The notes beneath the pieces are model-generated. The model was not told where the DNA came from and searched no databases. It worked only from the letters and a program-made list of their open reading frames with translations. Positions 16,638 to 25,352 of a stretch of 64,000 nucleotides of DNA are shown piece by piece. Position 1 is the first letter of the stretch. Each line of letters opens with the position of its first letter. Both the position numbers and the translations under genes were made by a program. The DNA is from CAZJGG01 sp964545475 (GTDB taxonomy: Bacteria > Bacillota > Clostridia > Lachnospirales > JAISER01): contig CAZJGG010000002.1 of the NCBI GenBank assembly GCA_964545475.1, positions 1 through 64,000 on the forward strand, given 5' to 3'.

Positions 16638-18008
16638 TTATTTAAACATATTCTCGTATAATTCTATTTTTTTATAAACCTGTGATTTTTCCGGTCCGCC
16701 GTCAACGCCTCTTGCGTCAACGCAAGCTTCAATGGAAATTCTGTCGTAAACAGTTTCATCAAAGACTTCAGAAGCGGCTTTAAGCTCTTCTAAAGTAAGC
16801 TGTTCAAGGCTTTTTTTGTTTTCAATGCAGTATAAAACAAGTTTGCCGATAACTTCGTGGGCATCTCTAAATGGGACGCCTTTTTTTACAAGCCAGTCTG
16901 CTGCATCTGTAGCGTTAACAAAGCCGTCGCCGCAAGCTTTGCGCATATTTGGCTTGTTTACGCTCATTGTGTCAAGCATTCCGCAAAATACAGGCAAACA
17001 CATTTTAACAGTGTCTACTGCATCAAAAACCGATTCTTTATCCTCTTGCATGTCTTTGTTATATGCAAGGGGTAACCCCTTCATAACGGTTAAAAGCCCA
17101 AATAACGAGCCGTAAACACGCCCTGTTTTACCACGAATAAGCTCTGCCATATCCGGGTTCTTTTTTTGGGGCATAATGCTTGAGCCTGTAGAATAAGAGT
17201 CGTCAAGGTCAATAAATTTAAATTCGTAGCTGCTCCATAAAATAATTTCTTCACAAAAGCGGCTTAAATGCATCATAAGTATGGACAAAACGCTTAAAAG
17301 TTCTATGCAAAAATCTCTGTCAGAAACGGCATCCATAGAGTTTCTCGTAATGTTTTCAAAGCCTAAAGCTTCGGCAACAAAATTACGGTCTATATTATAT
17401 GTATTTCCGGCAAGAGCTCCTGCGCCCAAAGGCATATAATCTGTTCTTTTTGCCGCATCAGAAAGCCTTTCAGAGTCTCTTAAAAGCATTTCAAAATAAG
17501 CAAGTAAGTGGTGAGCAAAATTAATAGGCTGAGCCCGTTGCAAATGTGTATACCCGGGTAATACAGTGTCTACATTTTCCTTTGCAATACGTAATATTAC
17601 ATGCTGCAATTTAGCAATCATTTCCTTTATTTCGGAAATTTCTGCTTTTACAAACATACGCATGTCTAGGGCAACTTGGTCGTTGCGGCTTCTGCCTGTA
17701 TGAAGCATTTTGCCGGCCTCACCGATTCTGCTGATTAAGATAGTTTCGATATTCATATGAATATCTTCGGCTTTTTCGTCAAAGGTAAGTTTGCCGTTTT
17801 TATAATCATCTAAAATTTCATTTAAAGTTTTTTCTATAAGCTTTGCGCTTTCAAGGGGAATAATTTCTTGCTTGCCAAGCATTTTTACATGAGCGATACT
17901 GCCTAATATATCATATTCCGCAAGCCTTTTGTCAAATGTAACGGAAGAATGGAAATGATCCGTCAATTCGTCTGTTGCTTTAACAAATCTACCGCCCCAA
18001 AGCTTCAT
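16638..18008 (-). CDS. argH: Argininosuccinate lyase
   Basis: The 456-residue enzyme cleaves argininosuccinate to arginine and fumarate, the last step of arginine biosynthesis. M-K-L-W-G-G-R-F at the N-terminus, H-T-G-R-S-R-N-D-Q-V-A-L-D (about 88-100), T-H-L-Q-R-A-Q-P (His in general acid/base chemistry) and G-S-S-I-M-P-Q-K-K-N-P-D near 280, with the catalytic Ser loop, are all present. Length is standard. The start codon overlaps the argG stop by one base (TAATG), so the pair is translationally coupled. Confidence 0.95.
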   Translation of the reverse strand: MKLWGGRFVKATDELTDHFHSSVTFDKRLAEYDILGSIAHVKMLGKQEIIPLESAKLIEKTLNEILDDYKNGKLTFDEKAEDIHMNIETILISRIGEAGKMLHTGRSRNDQVALDMRMFVKAEISEIKEMIAKLQHVILRIAKENVDTVLPGYTHLQRAQPINFAHHLLAYFEMLLRDSERLSDAAKRTDYMPLGAGALAGNTYNIDRNFVAEALGFENITRNSMDAVSDRDFCIELLSVLSILMMHLSRFCEEIILWSSYEFKFIDLDDSYSTGSSIMPQKKNPDMAELIRGKTGRVYGSLFGLLTVMKGLPLAYNKDMQEDKESVFDAVDTVKMCLPVFCGMLDTMSVNKPNMRKACGDGFVNATDAADWLVKKGVPFRDAHEVIGKLVLYCIENKKSLEQLTLEELKAASEVFDETVYDRISIEACVDARGVDGGPEKSQVYKKIELYENMFK

Positions 18009-19240
18009 TATTTTTGCTCCTTTATGCTCATTTCCATAAGAGCTCTGTGTTTAAGAGATAAGCCGAAAAGGTTAATAAAGCCCTCTGCATCGTAATGGTT
18101 AAATAATTCCCCAGTTGTAAAGCTTGCCAATGATTCGTTATATAAAGAATAGATTGAAGAGCTTCCGGCGGAAATTATATTGCCTTTATAAAGCTTAAGT
18201 TTAACAGTACCAGTTACATTTTCTTGTGTTTTGTCAATAAATGCAGACAATGCTTCTCTTAACGGTGTAAACCATTCTCCGGAATAAATAAGCTCTGCAA
18301 GTTTTGTTCCAACAATTTCTTTAAAAGATGTTGTTTGTTTATCTAAACATAAATATTCAAGCTCCCTGTGAGCATAATATAAAATTGAGCCACCTGGTGT
18401 TTCATAAACACCACGAGATTTCATACCAACAACACGGTTTTCAACTAAATCTGTAATACCAATGCCGTTAGCTCCGCCAACTTCGTTTAATTTATCCATT
18501 AAATCTACAGGATTTATAACTTCTCCGTTATACTTAACAGGAATGCCTTTTTCAAATGTAAGTTCAATGTATGTAGGTTTGTCCGGTGCTTTTTCTGGTG
18601 TAACAGAAAGCTGTAAAAGTTTTTCAAAGTTTGGTTCTGTGTCCGGCTTTTCAAGCTCAAGCCCTTCATGGCTTAAATGCCATAAGTTTCTGTCACGGCT
18701 GTAGCTATCTTCTTTTTGCATAGGCACTTCAATGCCTCTTTTTTCCAAATATGCAATTTCTTCTTCACGAGAGGAAATATCCCAAGTACGCCAAGGCGCA
18801 ATTATTTTAAGCTGGGGCGCAATTGCCTTAATAGCAAGCTCAAAACGGATTTGGTCATTTCCTTTACCCGTTGCTCCGTGGCAAATAGCCGTTGCGTTTT
18901 CTTTAAGTGCAATATCAACCAATACTTTACCAATCAGAGGTCGGGCAATAGCAGTTCCGAGTAAATACTTGTCTTCATAAACAGTACCGCTTTTTAACAT
19001 TGGATAAATATAATCCGTAAGTAATTCCTCTCGCACATCTAAAATATAACATTTAGAAGCGCCAGTTTTTTTAGCTTTTTCTTCAAGGCCGTCTGTTTCA
19101 GAACCCTGACCTACGTCTACGCAAACGCATATAATTTCGCAATTTGGATATTGCTCTTTAAGCCAAGGAATGATTACGGTTGTGTCCAAGCCGCCTGAGT
19201 AGGCTAAAACAATTTTCTCATTATCTGTTATTTTTCCCAT
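18008..19240 (-). CDS. argG: Argininosuccinate synthase
   Basis: The 410-residue enzyme joins citrulline and aspartate using [13 protein letters not shown] at residues 12-21 is the ATP pyrophosphatase P-loop; [13 protein letters not shown] near 120 and [10 protein letters not shown] near 190 bind citrulline and aspartate. Length and motifs are typical. GGAGG precedes the start, and a promoter is visible at 19275-19302. It is the first gene of the leftward argGH unit, divergent from argCJBD-carAB, and the shared 323-base spacer presumably carries arginine control sites. Confidence 0.96.
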   Translation of the reverse strand: MGKITDNEKIVLAYSGGLDTTVIIPWLKEQYPNCEIICVCVDVGQGSETDGLEEKAKKTGASKCYILDVREELLTDYIYPMLKSGTVYEDKYLLGTAIARPLIGKVLVDIALKENATAICHGATGKGNDQIRFELAIKAIAPQLKIIAPWRTWDISSREEEIAYLEKRGIEVPMQKEDSYSRDRNLWHLSHEGLELEKPDTEPNFEKLLQLSVTPEKAPDKPTYIELTFEKGIPVKYNGEVINPVDLMDKLNEVGGANGIGITDLVENRVVGMKSRGVYETPGGSILYYAHRELEYLCLDKQTTSFKEIVGTKLAELIYSGEWFTPLREALSAFIDKTQENVTGTVKLKLYKGNIISAGSSSIYSLYNESLASFTTGELFNHYDAEGFINLFGLSLKHRALMEMSIKEQK

Positions 19241-19274
19241 TTCTTATTCCTCCTGATTTTGGTTGTAGCTAATA

Positions 19275-19302
19275 ATTATACATGATTAGTTGAAATTAGC
19301 AA
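19275..19302 (-). promoter_or_regulatory. argG promoter
   Basis: Read leftward, TTGCTA (19302-19297) and TATAAT (19280-19275) with a 16-base spacer, about 35 bases before the argG start. Confidence 0.6.
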
Positions 19303-19463
19303 GTGGTTAAGATAGAAAAAATACAAGTGGCAAATTAGACATTTACGTCAATATTATTTTTAGAATACATATAATGTAAAGATTTTTGTTAACATCAACT
19401 ATTTTGTTGTTTTATGATAATTTTTTTTGTTGAAAGTTAACAATTTACTATGCTGAACTGTAT

Positions 19464-19538
19464 AGATAACACACATGTGCGGAATGTATAAAATAATGAT
19501 GAAACCCACTTGCATATTTATAAATAAAAATGTATAAT
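19464..19538 (+). promoter_or_regulatory. argC promoter and possible ARG box
   Basis: TTGCAT (19510-19515) and TATAAT (19533-19538) with a 17-base spacer form a good promoter 26 bases before argC. The 18 bases at 19509-19526 match the reverse complement of the Bacillus-type ARG box at about 14 positions, so an ArgR/AhrC site over the -35 is possible. AGATAACACAC at 19464-19474 recurs at 20653-20663 ahead of argJ. Confidence 0.55.
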
Positions 19539-19563
19539 ATGAAAAAAATTTCGGGAGGTTAGC

Positions 19564-20613
19564 ATGATAAATGTAGGAATAATCGGTGCGACAGGCTATG
19601 GGGGCGGCGAACTGGTACGAATTTTGTCAGCTCACCCCATGGTTAAAATCAAGCACATAACAAGCCAAAGCTACATAAACAAGCCGTTTTACGAGACATT
19701 TGGGAACTTTTTAAACGTTAATGACATTGTGTGCGAAGAAGAAAATCTTGAAAAAATGGCGGAAGACTGTGATTGCATTTTTATTGCCTTACCACATGGC
19801 GTTGCAAGCCGAAAAGTTAACGCTGAAATACTTAACAAAGTTAAAATTATTGATTTTGGGGCGGATTTTCGGCTTAAAGACGTAGATATTTACGAAAAGT
19901 GGTACGGCGTAGAACATGGCGCAAAAGAGCTTTTGGTCGAGGCTGTTTACGGTCTTAGTGAGCTTAACCGGGATAATATTAAAAATGCCAGATTAATCGC
20001 CAATCCTGGGTGCTACACAACATGCTCTATTTTATGCCTTCACCCTCTTCTTGCGGAAGGGCTTATAGAGAAAGACGGCATTATTATTGATGCAAAGTCC
20101 GGGGTTTCCGGTGCTGGGCGAGGTCTTGACTTAGGAGTACATTTTAACGAGGTTAACGAATCCATTAAACCGTATAAAGTTGCCGGGCACAGACACACGC
20201 CGGAAATTGAAGAGCAACTTTCATATGCCTTAAACGACGGAAATAGTATTACACTTAGCTTTACTCCGCATTTAATCCCTATGAACAGAGGGGTTATGAC
20301 CACATGTTATGCCAGACCGAAAAAAGGGGTTAATTACGCCCAAATTAAACAAGCCTTTGAAAACTTCTACAAAGATGAACTTTTTATAAGAATGACACGA
20401 CAAGGAACATTTCCGGAAACGAAATGGGTTAAAGCATCAAATTTTTGCGATATTGGCTTTACTCTTGATGAACGTACAAACAACTTAGTAATTGTTGGCG
20501 CTCTTGACAACCTTGTTAAAGGTGCGGCAGGCCAGGCAGTGCAAAACATGAACATTACATTTTGCTTAAACGAAAAAACAGGTTTAAATTATGTTCCTAT
20601 TTTCCCTTGCTAG
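19564..20613 (+). CDS. argC: N-acetyl-gamma-glutamyl-phosphate reductase
   Basis: The 349-residue NADPH-dependent enzyme reduces N-acetylglutamyl phosphate to the semialdehyde. G-A-T-G-Y-G-G-G-E-L at residues 9-18 is the Rossmann nucleotide loop. N-P-G-C-Y-T-T near 147 carries the nucleophilic Cys, and G-H-R-H-T-P-E-I near 208 the catalytic His. CGGGAGG precedes the start. It heads the rightward arginine operon and is followed by argJ after 75 bases; that gap contains a short repeat beginning at the argC stop codon. Confidence 0.95.
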   Translation: MINVGIIGATGYGGGELVRILSAHPMVKIKHITSQSYINKPFYETFGNFLNVNDIVCEEENLEKMAEDCDCIFIALPHGVASRKVNAEILNKVKIIDFGADFRLKDVDIYEKWYGVEHGAKELLVEAVYGLSELNRDNIKNARLIANPGCYTTCSILCLHPLLAEGLIEKDGIIIDAKSGVSGAGRGLDLGVHFNEVNESIKPYKVAGHRHTPEIEEQLSYALNDGNSITLSFTPHLIPMNRGVMTTCYARPKKGVNYAQIKQAFENFYKDELFIRMTRQGTFPETKWVKASNFCDIGFTLDERTNNLVIVGALDNLVKGAAGQAVQNMNITFCLNEKTGLNYVPIFPC

Positions 20614-20688
20614 AGCTGTTTTTGCAAATAGCTATAATGTCCGTATTTGTAGAGATAACACACGTTATAAAAAAATCGGAGGCTAAAG

Positions 20689-21918
20689 ATGAACGATATA
20701 TATAACTATACATTTCCAAAAGGCTTTTATGCTGCTGGCGGCTTTTGCGGTATAAAAAGGCAAAAAAAGGATATTTCACTTATAAAAACAGAAAAAAAAG
20801 CTGTTGCCGCAGGCTGTTTTACAACAAATAAAGTTAAAGCTGCGCCTGTTGTTTATGATATGGAAGTTTTAGACAAAAAAGGCGAAATAGCAGGAATTGT
20901 AATTAACAGCGGCAATGCAAATGCCTGCACAGGCGAGCAGGGGCTTATTGACACTAAAAAAATGGCAGAGCAATACGCAAGCCAATTGGGAGCAAGGGCT
21001 GATGAAGTGCTTATATGCTCAACAGGAGTTATCGGCGTAAATTTGCCTATGGAAAAAATTATGTCAGGCATTACGGACTTTTCAAAAGCATTGGACATTA
21101 CCCCGGAAAGCTTTAAAAACGCCGCAGAAGCTATAATGACTACAGACACTTTTATGAAAACTGTAAATGTTTCTGTTGAAATAGGCGGCAAGGAAGTAAA
21201 TATTTTTGGCATGGCAAAAGGCTCGGGGATGATTCACCCTAATATGGCCACAATGCTGTCATTTATATTAACAGATGCCGACATTACAAGAGAAAACCTG
21301 CAAGATGCCTTAACTGAAAGCACTGGAGATAGCTACAACATGATTTCTGTTGACGGCGACACAAGCACAAACGACACGGTTTTAGTATTAGCTAACGGCA
21401 TGGCAGGGAACAAACCTATAACAGAAAAAAATGAAGATTATAATAAATTCTTTTCGGCGTTAAATGAAGTTAACGTAACCTTAGCAAAGCTTATTGCAAG
21501 AGACGGCGAAGGCGCAACAAAGCTTATTGAAGCAACGGCAAACGGCGCAATTTCTTCAGAAGACGCAAAGAAAATAGCAAAATCAGTAATTTCTTCAAGC
21601 CTTTTTAAAGCGGCAATGTTTGGAGAGGATGCTAACTGGGGCAGGGCTCTTTGCGCAATGGGCTACAGCGGAGGAGAATTTGATCCTAGCCTTGTTACGT
21701 TGGATTTTTACTCCTTTGATGAAGATAAAAAAGAGGAAATAAGGCTTATTGAAAATGGTGAACCTATAGTTTTCGACGAAGACCTTGCAAAAAGGATTCT
21801 AAAGAGAAAAGACATTTTTGTAGACATAAACTTGAAGCAGGGTGAGTATTGCGCAACAGCATGGGGCTGCGACCTTACCTACGATTATGTAAAAATCAAC
21901 GGTGACTACAGGTCATAG
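20689..21918 (+). CDS. argJ: Glutamate N-acetyltransferase/ornithine acetyltransferase
   Basis: The 409-residue enzyme recycles the acetyl group between ornithine and glutamate, and may also make N-acetylglutamate from acetyl-CoA. It is a self-cleaving Ntn-type protein: M-I-H-P-N-M-A-T-M-L near residue 183 holds the cleavage Ala-Thr bond, and Thr becomes the new N-terminal nucleophile. T-T-N-K-V-K-A-A-P-V and N-S-G-N-A-N-A-C-T-G are family signatures, and the C-terminus D-L-T-Y-D-Y-V-K-I-N is complete. AGG ATC-type spacing is absent, but CGGAGG lies 7-12 bases ahead of the ATG. It is followed by argB after 10 bases. Confidence 0.95.
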   Translation: MNDIYNYTFPKGFYAAGGFCGIKRQKKDISLIKTEKKAVAAGCFTTNKVKAAPVVYDMEVLDKKGEIAGIVINSGNANACTGEQGLIDTKKMAEQYASQLGARADEVLICSTGVIGVNLPMEKIMSGITDFSKALDITPESFKNAAEAIMTTDTFMKTVNVSVEIGGKEVNIFGMAKGSGMIHPNMATMLSFILTDADITRENLQDALTESTGDSYNMISVDGDTSTNDTVLVLANGMAGNKPITEKNEDYNKFFSALNEVNVTLAKLIARDGEGATKLIEATANGAISSEDAKKIAKSVISSSLFKAAMFGEDANWGRALCAMGYSGGEFDPSLVTLDFYSFDEDKKEEIRLIENGEPIVFDEDLAKRILKRKDIFVDINLKQGEYCATAWGCDLTYDYVKINGDYRS

Positions 21919-21928
21919 GAGGAAGCCC

Positions 21929-22789
21929 GTGAAAAAATATATTGAAAAGGCCAACATACTTGTTGAAGCCTTGCCTTACATAAAGGAGTTTAACGGAATA
22001 ACCGTTGTAATAAAATACGGCGGAAGCGCATTAGTAAACGAGGAAATTAACAAAACACTAATACAAGATATTGCCCTTATGAAGTATGTAGGTTTACGTC
22101 CGGTTGTTGTTCACGGCGGAGGTCCTGAAATTAATTCTATGCTTTCCCGTCTTGATATAAAAAGCGAATTTGTTGACGGATTAAGGGTTACTTCTGATGA
22201 AACAATGGAAGTTGTGGAAATGGTTTTAACCGGGAAAGTTAACAAAGAGCTTTCTACAAAAATTTCTCTTCAAGGCATTATGTCCGTAGGAATATGCGGA
22301 AAAGACGGAAAAATGCTTACAGTTGAAAAGCTTTTGCCAAACGGAAAAGACTTAGGGCGAGTAGGGGAAATTAAGAGCGTTAACACTGATTTAATAAATA
22401 CTCTTTTGGAAAATGATTTTGTGCCGGTAATTTCTCCTGTTGCCATTGATGAAAACGGCGTAAGTTATAACGTAAATGCAGATTATGCCGCTGTTGCAAT
22501 AGCAGGGGCGTTAAAAGCGGAAAAGCTTGTTTTTATAACTGATGTTTCGGGAATTTTGCTGGACGTTAATGACCCAACAAGCGTTTGTTCTCATTTGCAC
22601 GTTGACGAAATAAGAGCCATGATAAAATCAGGGGCGATTAAAGGCGGAATGCTTCCGAAAGTTGAATGCTGCCTTGCTGGTGTTGAAGCCGGAGTAGAAA
22701 ACGTCCATGTTTTAGATGGAGGGCTTGAACACTGCCTTATATTAGAAATATTTACAAAAAAAGGAATCGGAACTCTTATTGAAAAATAG
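21929..22789 (+). CDS. argB: Acetylglutamate kinase
   Basis: The 286-residue enzyme phosphorylates N-acetylglutamate and is usually the arginine-feedback step. V-I-K-Y-G-G-S-A-L (about 28-36) and V-V-H-G-G-G-P-E-I (about 60-68) bind ATP and substrate; V-F-I-T-D-V-S-G-I and K-G-G-M-L-P-K-V-E are further kinase-family signatures. An in-frame ATG at 21902 would overlap argJ, but AGGAGG at 21917-21922 directs initiation to the GTG at 21929, which also gives the usual N-terminus K-K-Y-I-E-K-A. A 166-bp MITE lies between it and argD. Confidence 0.93.
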   Translation: MKKYIEKANILVEALPYIKEFNGITVVIKYGGSALVNEEINKTLIQDIALMKYVGLRPVVVHGGGPEINSMLSRLDIKSEFVDGLRVTSDETMEVVEMVLTGKVNKELSTKISLQGIMSVGICGKDGKMLTVEKLLPNGKDLGRVGEIKSVNTDLINTLLENDFVPVISPVAIDENGVSYNVNADYAAVAIAGALKAEKLVFITDVSGILLDVNDPTSVCSHLHVDEIRAMIKSGAIKGGMLPKVECCLAGVEAGVENVHVLDGGLEHCLILEIFTKKGIGTLIEK

Positions 22790-22796
22790 TCATCTA

Positions 22797-22962
22797 AGAG
22801 CCTGTTAAGAATCTCCATTTCAGTGTCTTTTCGGCAAATTTTTTGAATCGCTGCGTCAGTGGCAAACGCCCATACTTTTTATAGTATGAACGTTCCCCAC
22901 TTCCTTTCGATTCAAAAAATTTGCTCAAAAATCCACTAAAAGCGAGATTCTGAACTGGCTCT
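22797..22962. mobile_element. MITE family B, copy 1 (166 bp)
   Basis: The ends AGAGCCTGTTAAGAATCTC and the complement of GAGATTCTGAACTGGCTCT form terminal inverted repeats of about 20 bp. The interior has no gene. A homologous copy in opposite orientation lies at 33663. The right end abuts the argD ribosome site (AAAGGGGG at 22963-22970), so the element sits inside the arginine operon leader of argD without breaking it. Confidence 0.8.
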
Positions 22963-22976
22963 AAAGGGGGATTTTT

Positions 22977-24128
22977 ATGTCTGACTTTATTATGAACACA
23001 TACGGGCGGTTTCCTATTACTCTTGAAAAAGGTGAGGGCTGTTACGTTTGGGACACAGATGGTAAGAAATATTTGGACTTTGTAGCGGGTATTGCTGTAA
23101 ACAGCCTTGGTCACGCCGACAAAGAGCTTTGCGAAACAATTGCAGAGCAGGTTAAAAAGATTATACATGTTTCAAATTTATATTGGACAGAACCCCAAAT
23201 AAATCTTGGGGAAAAATTAATTAAAAATAGCTGTTTTGACAAAGCATTTTTCTGCAACTCCGGGGCGGAAGCTATTGAAGGGCTTTTAAAGCTTTCTCGT
23301 AAATACGCCACAATGAAAGAAAATGGACGCTATGAAATTATTACAATGAAAAACTCGTTTCACGGCAGGACATACGGCGCAATTACTGCAACCGGACAGG
23401 AAAAATACCAAAAGGGATTAAACCCTCTTTTGCCGGGTATTATACATACTGAATACAACAACAGCCAAGAGCTTATAAATGCCGTAAACGAAAAAACATG
23501 CGCCATTTTAATAGAGCCACTCCAAGGAGAGGGCGGAATACGCCTTGCAGACAAAGAATTTTTGCAAACGGCAAGAGAGCTTTGTGACAAACATGATATT
23601 ATGCTGATTTATGATGAAATTCAATGCGGTGTGGGGCGTATGGGAAGTCTTTTTGCTTACGAACATTCTGGTGTTGAGCCGGATTGCGTTGCTCTTGCAA
23701 AAGGGCTTGCAGGTGGAGTGCCTATCGGCGCAATTTTAGCTAAAGATAATTTTGCCTCCGCTTTTAAGCCGGGAGACCATGCTTCAACTTTTGGAGGAAA
23801 CCCTTTGGCAACTGCCGCAGGTTGTGTTATAATAGACAGGTTAGTTAATAAAGGCCTGATTGAAAACGTGAAAAATTCCGGTCAAATTCTTAAAAATGCT
23901 CTTGAAGGCTTAGCTAAAAAACATTCTTGTATAAAGGAAGTTAGAGGAACTGGGTTAATTCAAGGGATAGAGCTTGACTGCGAAGCCGCTCCTGTTATAA
24001 ATAAATGTGTTGAAAACGGGATGCTTCTTGTAAACGCCGGAACAAACGTAATACGCTTTGTACCGCCACTTACTGTTACAGAGGCGGAAATCGGTCAAGC
24101 AATGCTTATTTTAGAGAAGGCACTGTAA
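22977..24128 (+). CDS. argD: Acetylornithine aminotransferase
   Basis: The 383-residue class III PLP enzyme converts N-acetylglutamate semialdehyde to N-acetylornithine. F-C-N-S-G-A-E-A-I-E-G is the phosphate-binding turn (about 94-104), F-H-G-R-T-Y-G follows, L-I-Y-D-E-I-Q-C-G-V-G-R-M-G holds the PLP Asp, and A-L-A-K-G-L-A-G-G carries the Schiff-base Lys near 241. Compared with the aminotransferase at 15195, spacing and motifs match the ArgD branch, and its place after argB confirms it. The first 8 residues follow an AAAGGGGG ribosome site. Confidence 0.92.
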   Translation: MSDFIMNTYGRFPITLEKGEGCYVWDTDGKKYLDFVAGIAVNSLGHADKELCETIAEQVKKIIHVSNLYWTEPQINLGEKLIKNSCFDKAFFCNSGAEAIEGLLKLSRKYATMKENGRYEIITMKNSFHGRTYGAITATGQEKYQKGLNPLLPGIIHTEYNNSQELINAVNEKTCAILIEPLQGEGGIRLADKEFLQTARELCDKHDIMLIYDEIQCGVGRMGSLFAYEHSGVEPDCVALAKGLAGGVPIGAILAKDNFASAFKPGDHASTFGGNPLATAAGCVIIDRLVNKGLIENVKNSGQILKNALEGLAKKHSCIKEVRGTGLIQGIELDCEAAPVINKCVENGMLLVNAGTNVIRFVPPLTVTEAEIGQAMLILEKAL

Positions 24129-24159
24129 TGGCTTTTCTCTAGGTGAATTTTAGTTTATT

Positions 24160-24285
24160 AAGAGCTTATCCTTATTTATTTGGGGATAAGCTCTTAACAA
24201 AGTCAATTAATTTTCAGCGAGTAAAGTTTGCTGTACTTTTTGCACAAATGCATACATGGTATTGTTTTTTGTGCAAAAAGTACAG
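24160..24285 (+). promoter_or_regulatory. Two long inverted repeats between argD and carA
   Basis: AAGAGCTTATCC (24160-24171) pairs perfectly with GGATAAGCTCTT (24184-24195) but has no T-run. CTGTACTTTTTGCACAAA (24231-24248) pairs perfectly over 18 bases with 24268-24285. The 233-base gap contains no credible gene; these stems may tune carAB expression or be remnants of a mobile element. Confidence 0.55.
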
Positions 24286-24361
24286 TGAATTTTACAGCTG
24301 GAAGTTCTGCAGGCTTTCAGTAGTAGAAAACGCTACAAGTTAATTTAAATTGGAGGTAGAA

Positions 24362-25336
24362 ATGAAAGGTTTTCTTGTTTTTGAAGACGGAACGGTTTTA
24401 GAGGGCAAGGCGTTCGGAAGTCGGAACACCGTAGCCGCAGACATTTGTTTTCATACTGAAATGGCAGGGTATGAAAACATCCTTACAGATCCTGCCAACA
24501 GCGGGCTAATTGTTATGATGACATATCCGCTTATTGGAAATTACGGCTTTTCCGCCGAAGATTACACAAAAAAGGCATATCCAGCCGGGCTTATTGTAAA
24601 AGACTTTTCAGAACATCCAAGCCACTATCAATGCGAGTATACAATTTCCCAGTTTTTAAGAAAAAATAATATTTTCGGCCTTTCATATGTTGACACAAGG
24701 CTTACGGCAAGAAAGCTTTTAAATTCTCAAGGGTTAAAGTGCTGTTTAACTGTTGAAGAACCAAGCGTTTCTTTGTTTGAAAAAGTATATAAAAGCGTTG
24801 TTACTGCTGATGGAAGCGTAGAAAAGAAAGAAATAATAGAGAACAAAGAAAATAGCAAAAAAGTTGCTATTATTGATTTAGGCTCTAAAGCAGGGCTTGT
24901 AAACAGATTGAAAGATAAAGCAAGCCTATATATTTACCCTAACAAAATCAGTGCAGATGATATTCTTTCTGAAAAACCAACTTGCGTTTACATCACCCAC
25001 GGCGGCGGAAAAATTGAGGGAATTGAACATATTAGCCCAATAATTTCAGCAATTATTGATAAAACTGAAATTAATGCGGAAGGCTTTGGTGCGCTGGCTC
25101 TTGCAAAAGCTTTAGGTATGGAAGTTATAAAAATGCCAAACGGATACAGAGGAGCAAACTTCCCTGTAATTAACTTAACCGACGGTAAAGTTAAAACAAC
25201 TAGTTTTAATATTGGTTATACAATTGCTGAAAATAAATTGCCAGAGGGCTTAGAAGTTACTGAAAGAAATTTAAACGATAATTCAATAGCAGCATTCCGT
25301 TATAAAAACGCAAATGCTTCGCTTTACACTATCTAA
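24362..25336 (+). CDS. carA: Carbamoyl-phosphate synthase small-subunit homologue, glutaminase-dead
   Basis: The 324-residue protein is clearly CarA-like: N-terminal H-T-E-M-A-G-Y-E-N-I-L-T-D-P, T-Y-P-L-I-G-N-Y-G and G-L-S-Y-V-D-T-R-L-T-A-R-K-L match the family. The C-terminal glutamine amidotransferase domain is degenerate. Where CarA has G-I-C-L-G-H-Q, this has E-G-F-G-A-L, so the nucleophilic Cys (E. coli Cys269) aligns with Gly241. S-N-G-P-G-D-P is replaced by T-H-G-G-G-K-I, and S-Q-N-H-G-F by S-F-N-I-G-Y. The chain ends at the catalytic H-P-E, whose His aligns with the last residue Ile324. It should not release ammonia from glutamine. GGAGG precedes this ATG, a TTG at 24350 being upstream of the site. 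carB follows after 16 bases. Confidence 0.88.
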   Translation: MKGFLVFEDGTVLEGKAFGSRNTVAADICFHTEMAGYENILTDPANSGLIVMMTYPLIGNYGFSAEDYTKKAYPAGLIVKDFSEHPSHYQCEYTISQFLRKNNIFGLSYVDTRLTARKLLNSQGLKCCLTVEEPSVSLFEKVYKSVVTADGSVEKKEIIENKENSKKVAIIDLGSKAGLVNRLKDKASLYIYPNKISADDILSEKPTCVYITHGGGKIEGIEHISPIISAIIDKTEINAEGFGALALAKALGMEVIKMPNGYRGANFPVINLTDGKVKTTSFNIGYTIAENKLPEGLEVTERNLNDNSIAAFRYKNANASLYTI

Positions 25337-25352
25337 CAGAGGGGAATAGGAA

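Noticed and set aside
19241..19563. Possible T-box or arginine riboswitch before argC
   Set aside because: No T-box sequence (AGGGTGG-type) or large conserved structure is visible; only promoters and a weak ARG-box match.
22794..23168. 124-codon leftward frame over the MITE and the start of argD
   Set aside because: Half is MITE sequence and half is antisense to argD.
24143..24343. 66-codon rightward frame between argD and carA
   Set aside because: It consists of the two inverted repeats; no good ribosome site and no recognisable protein features.
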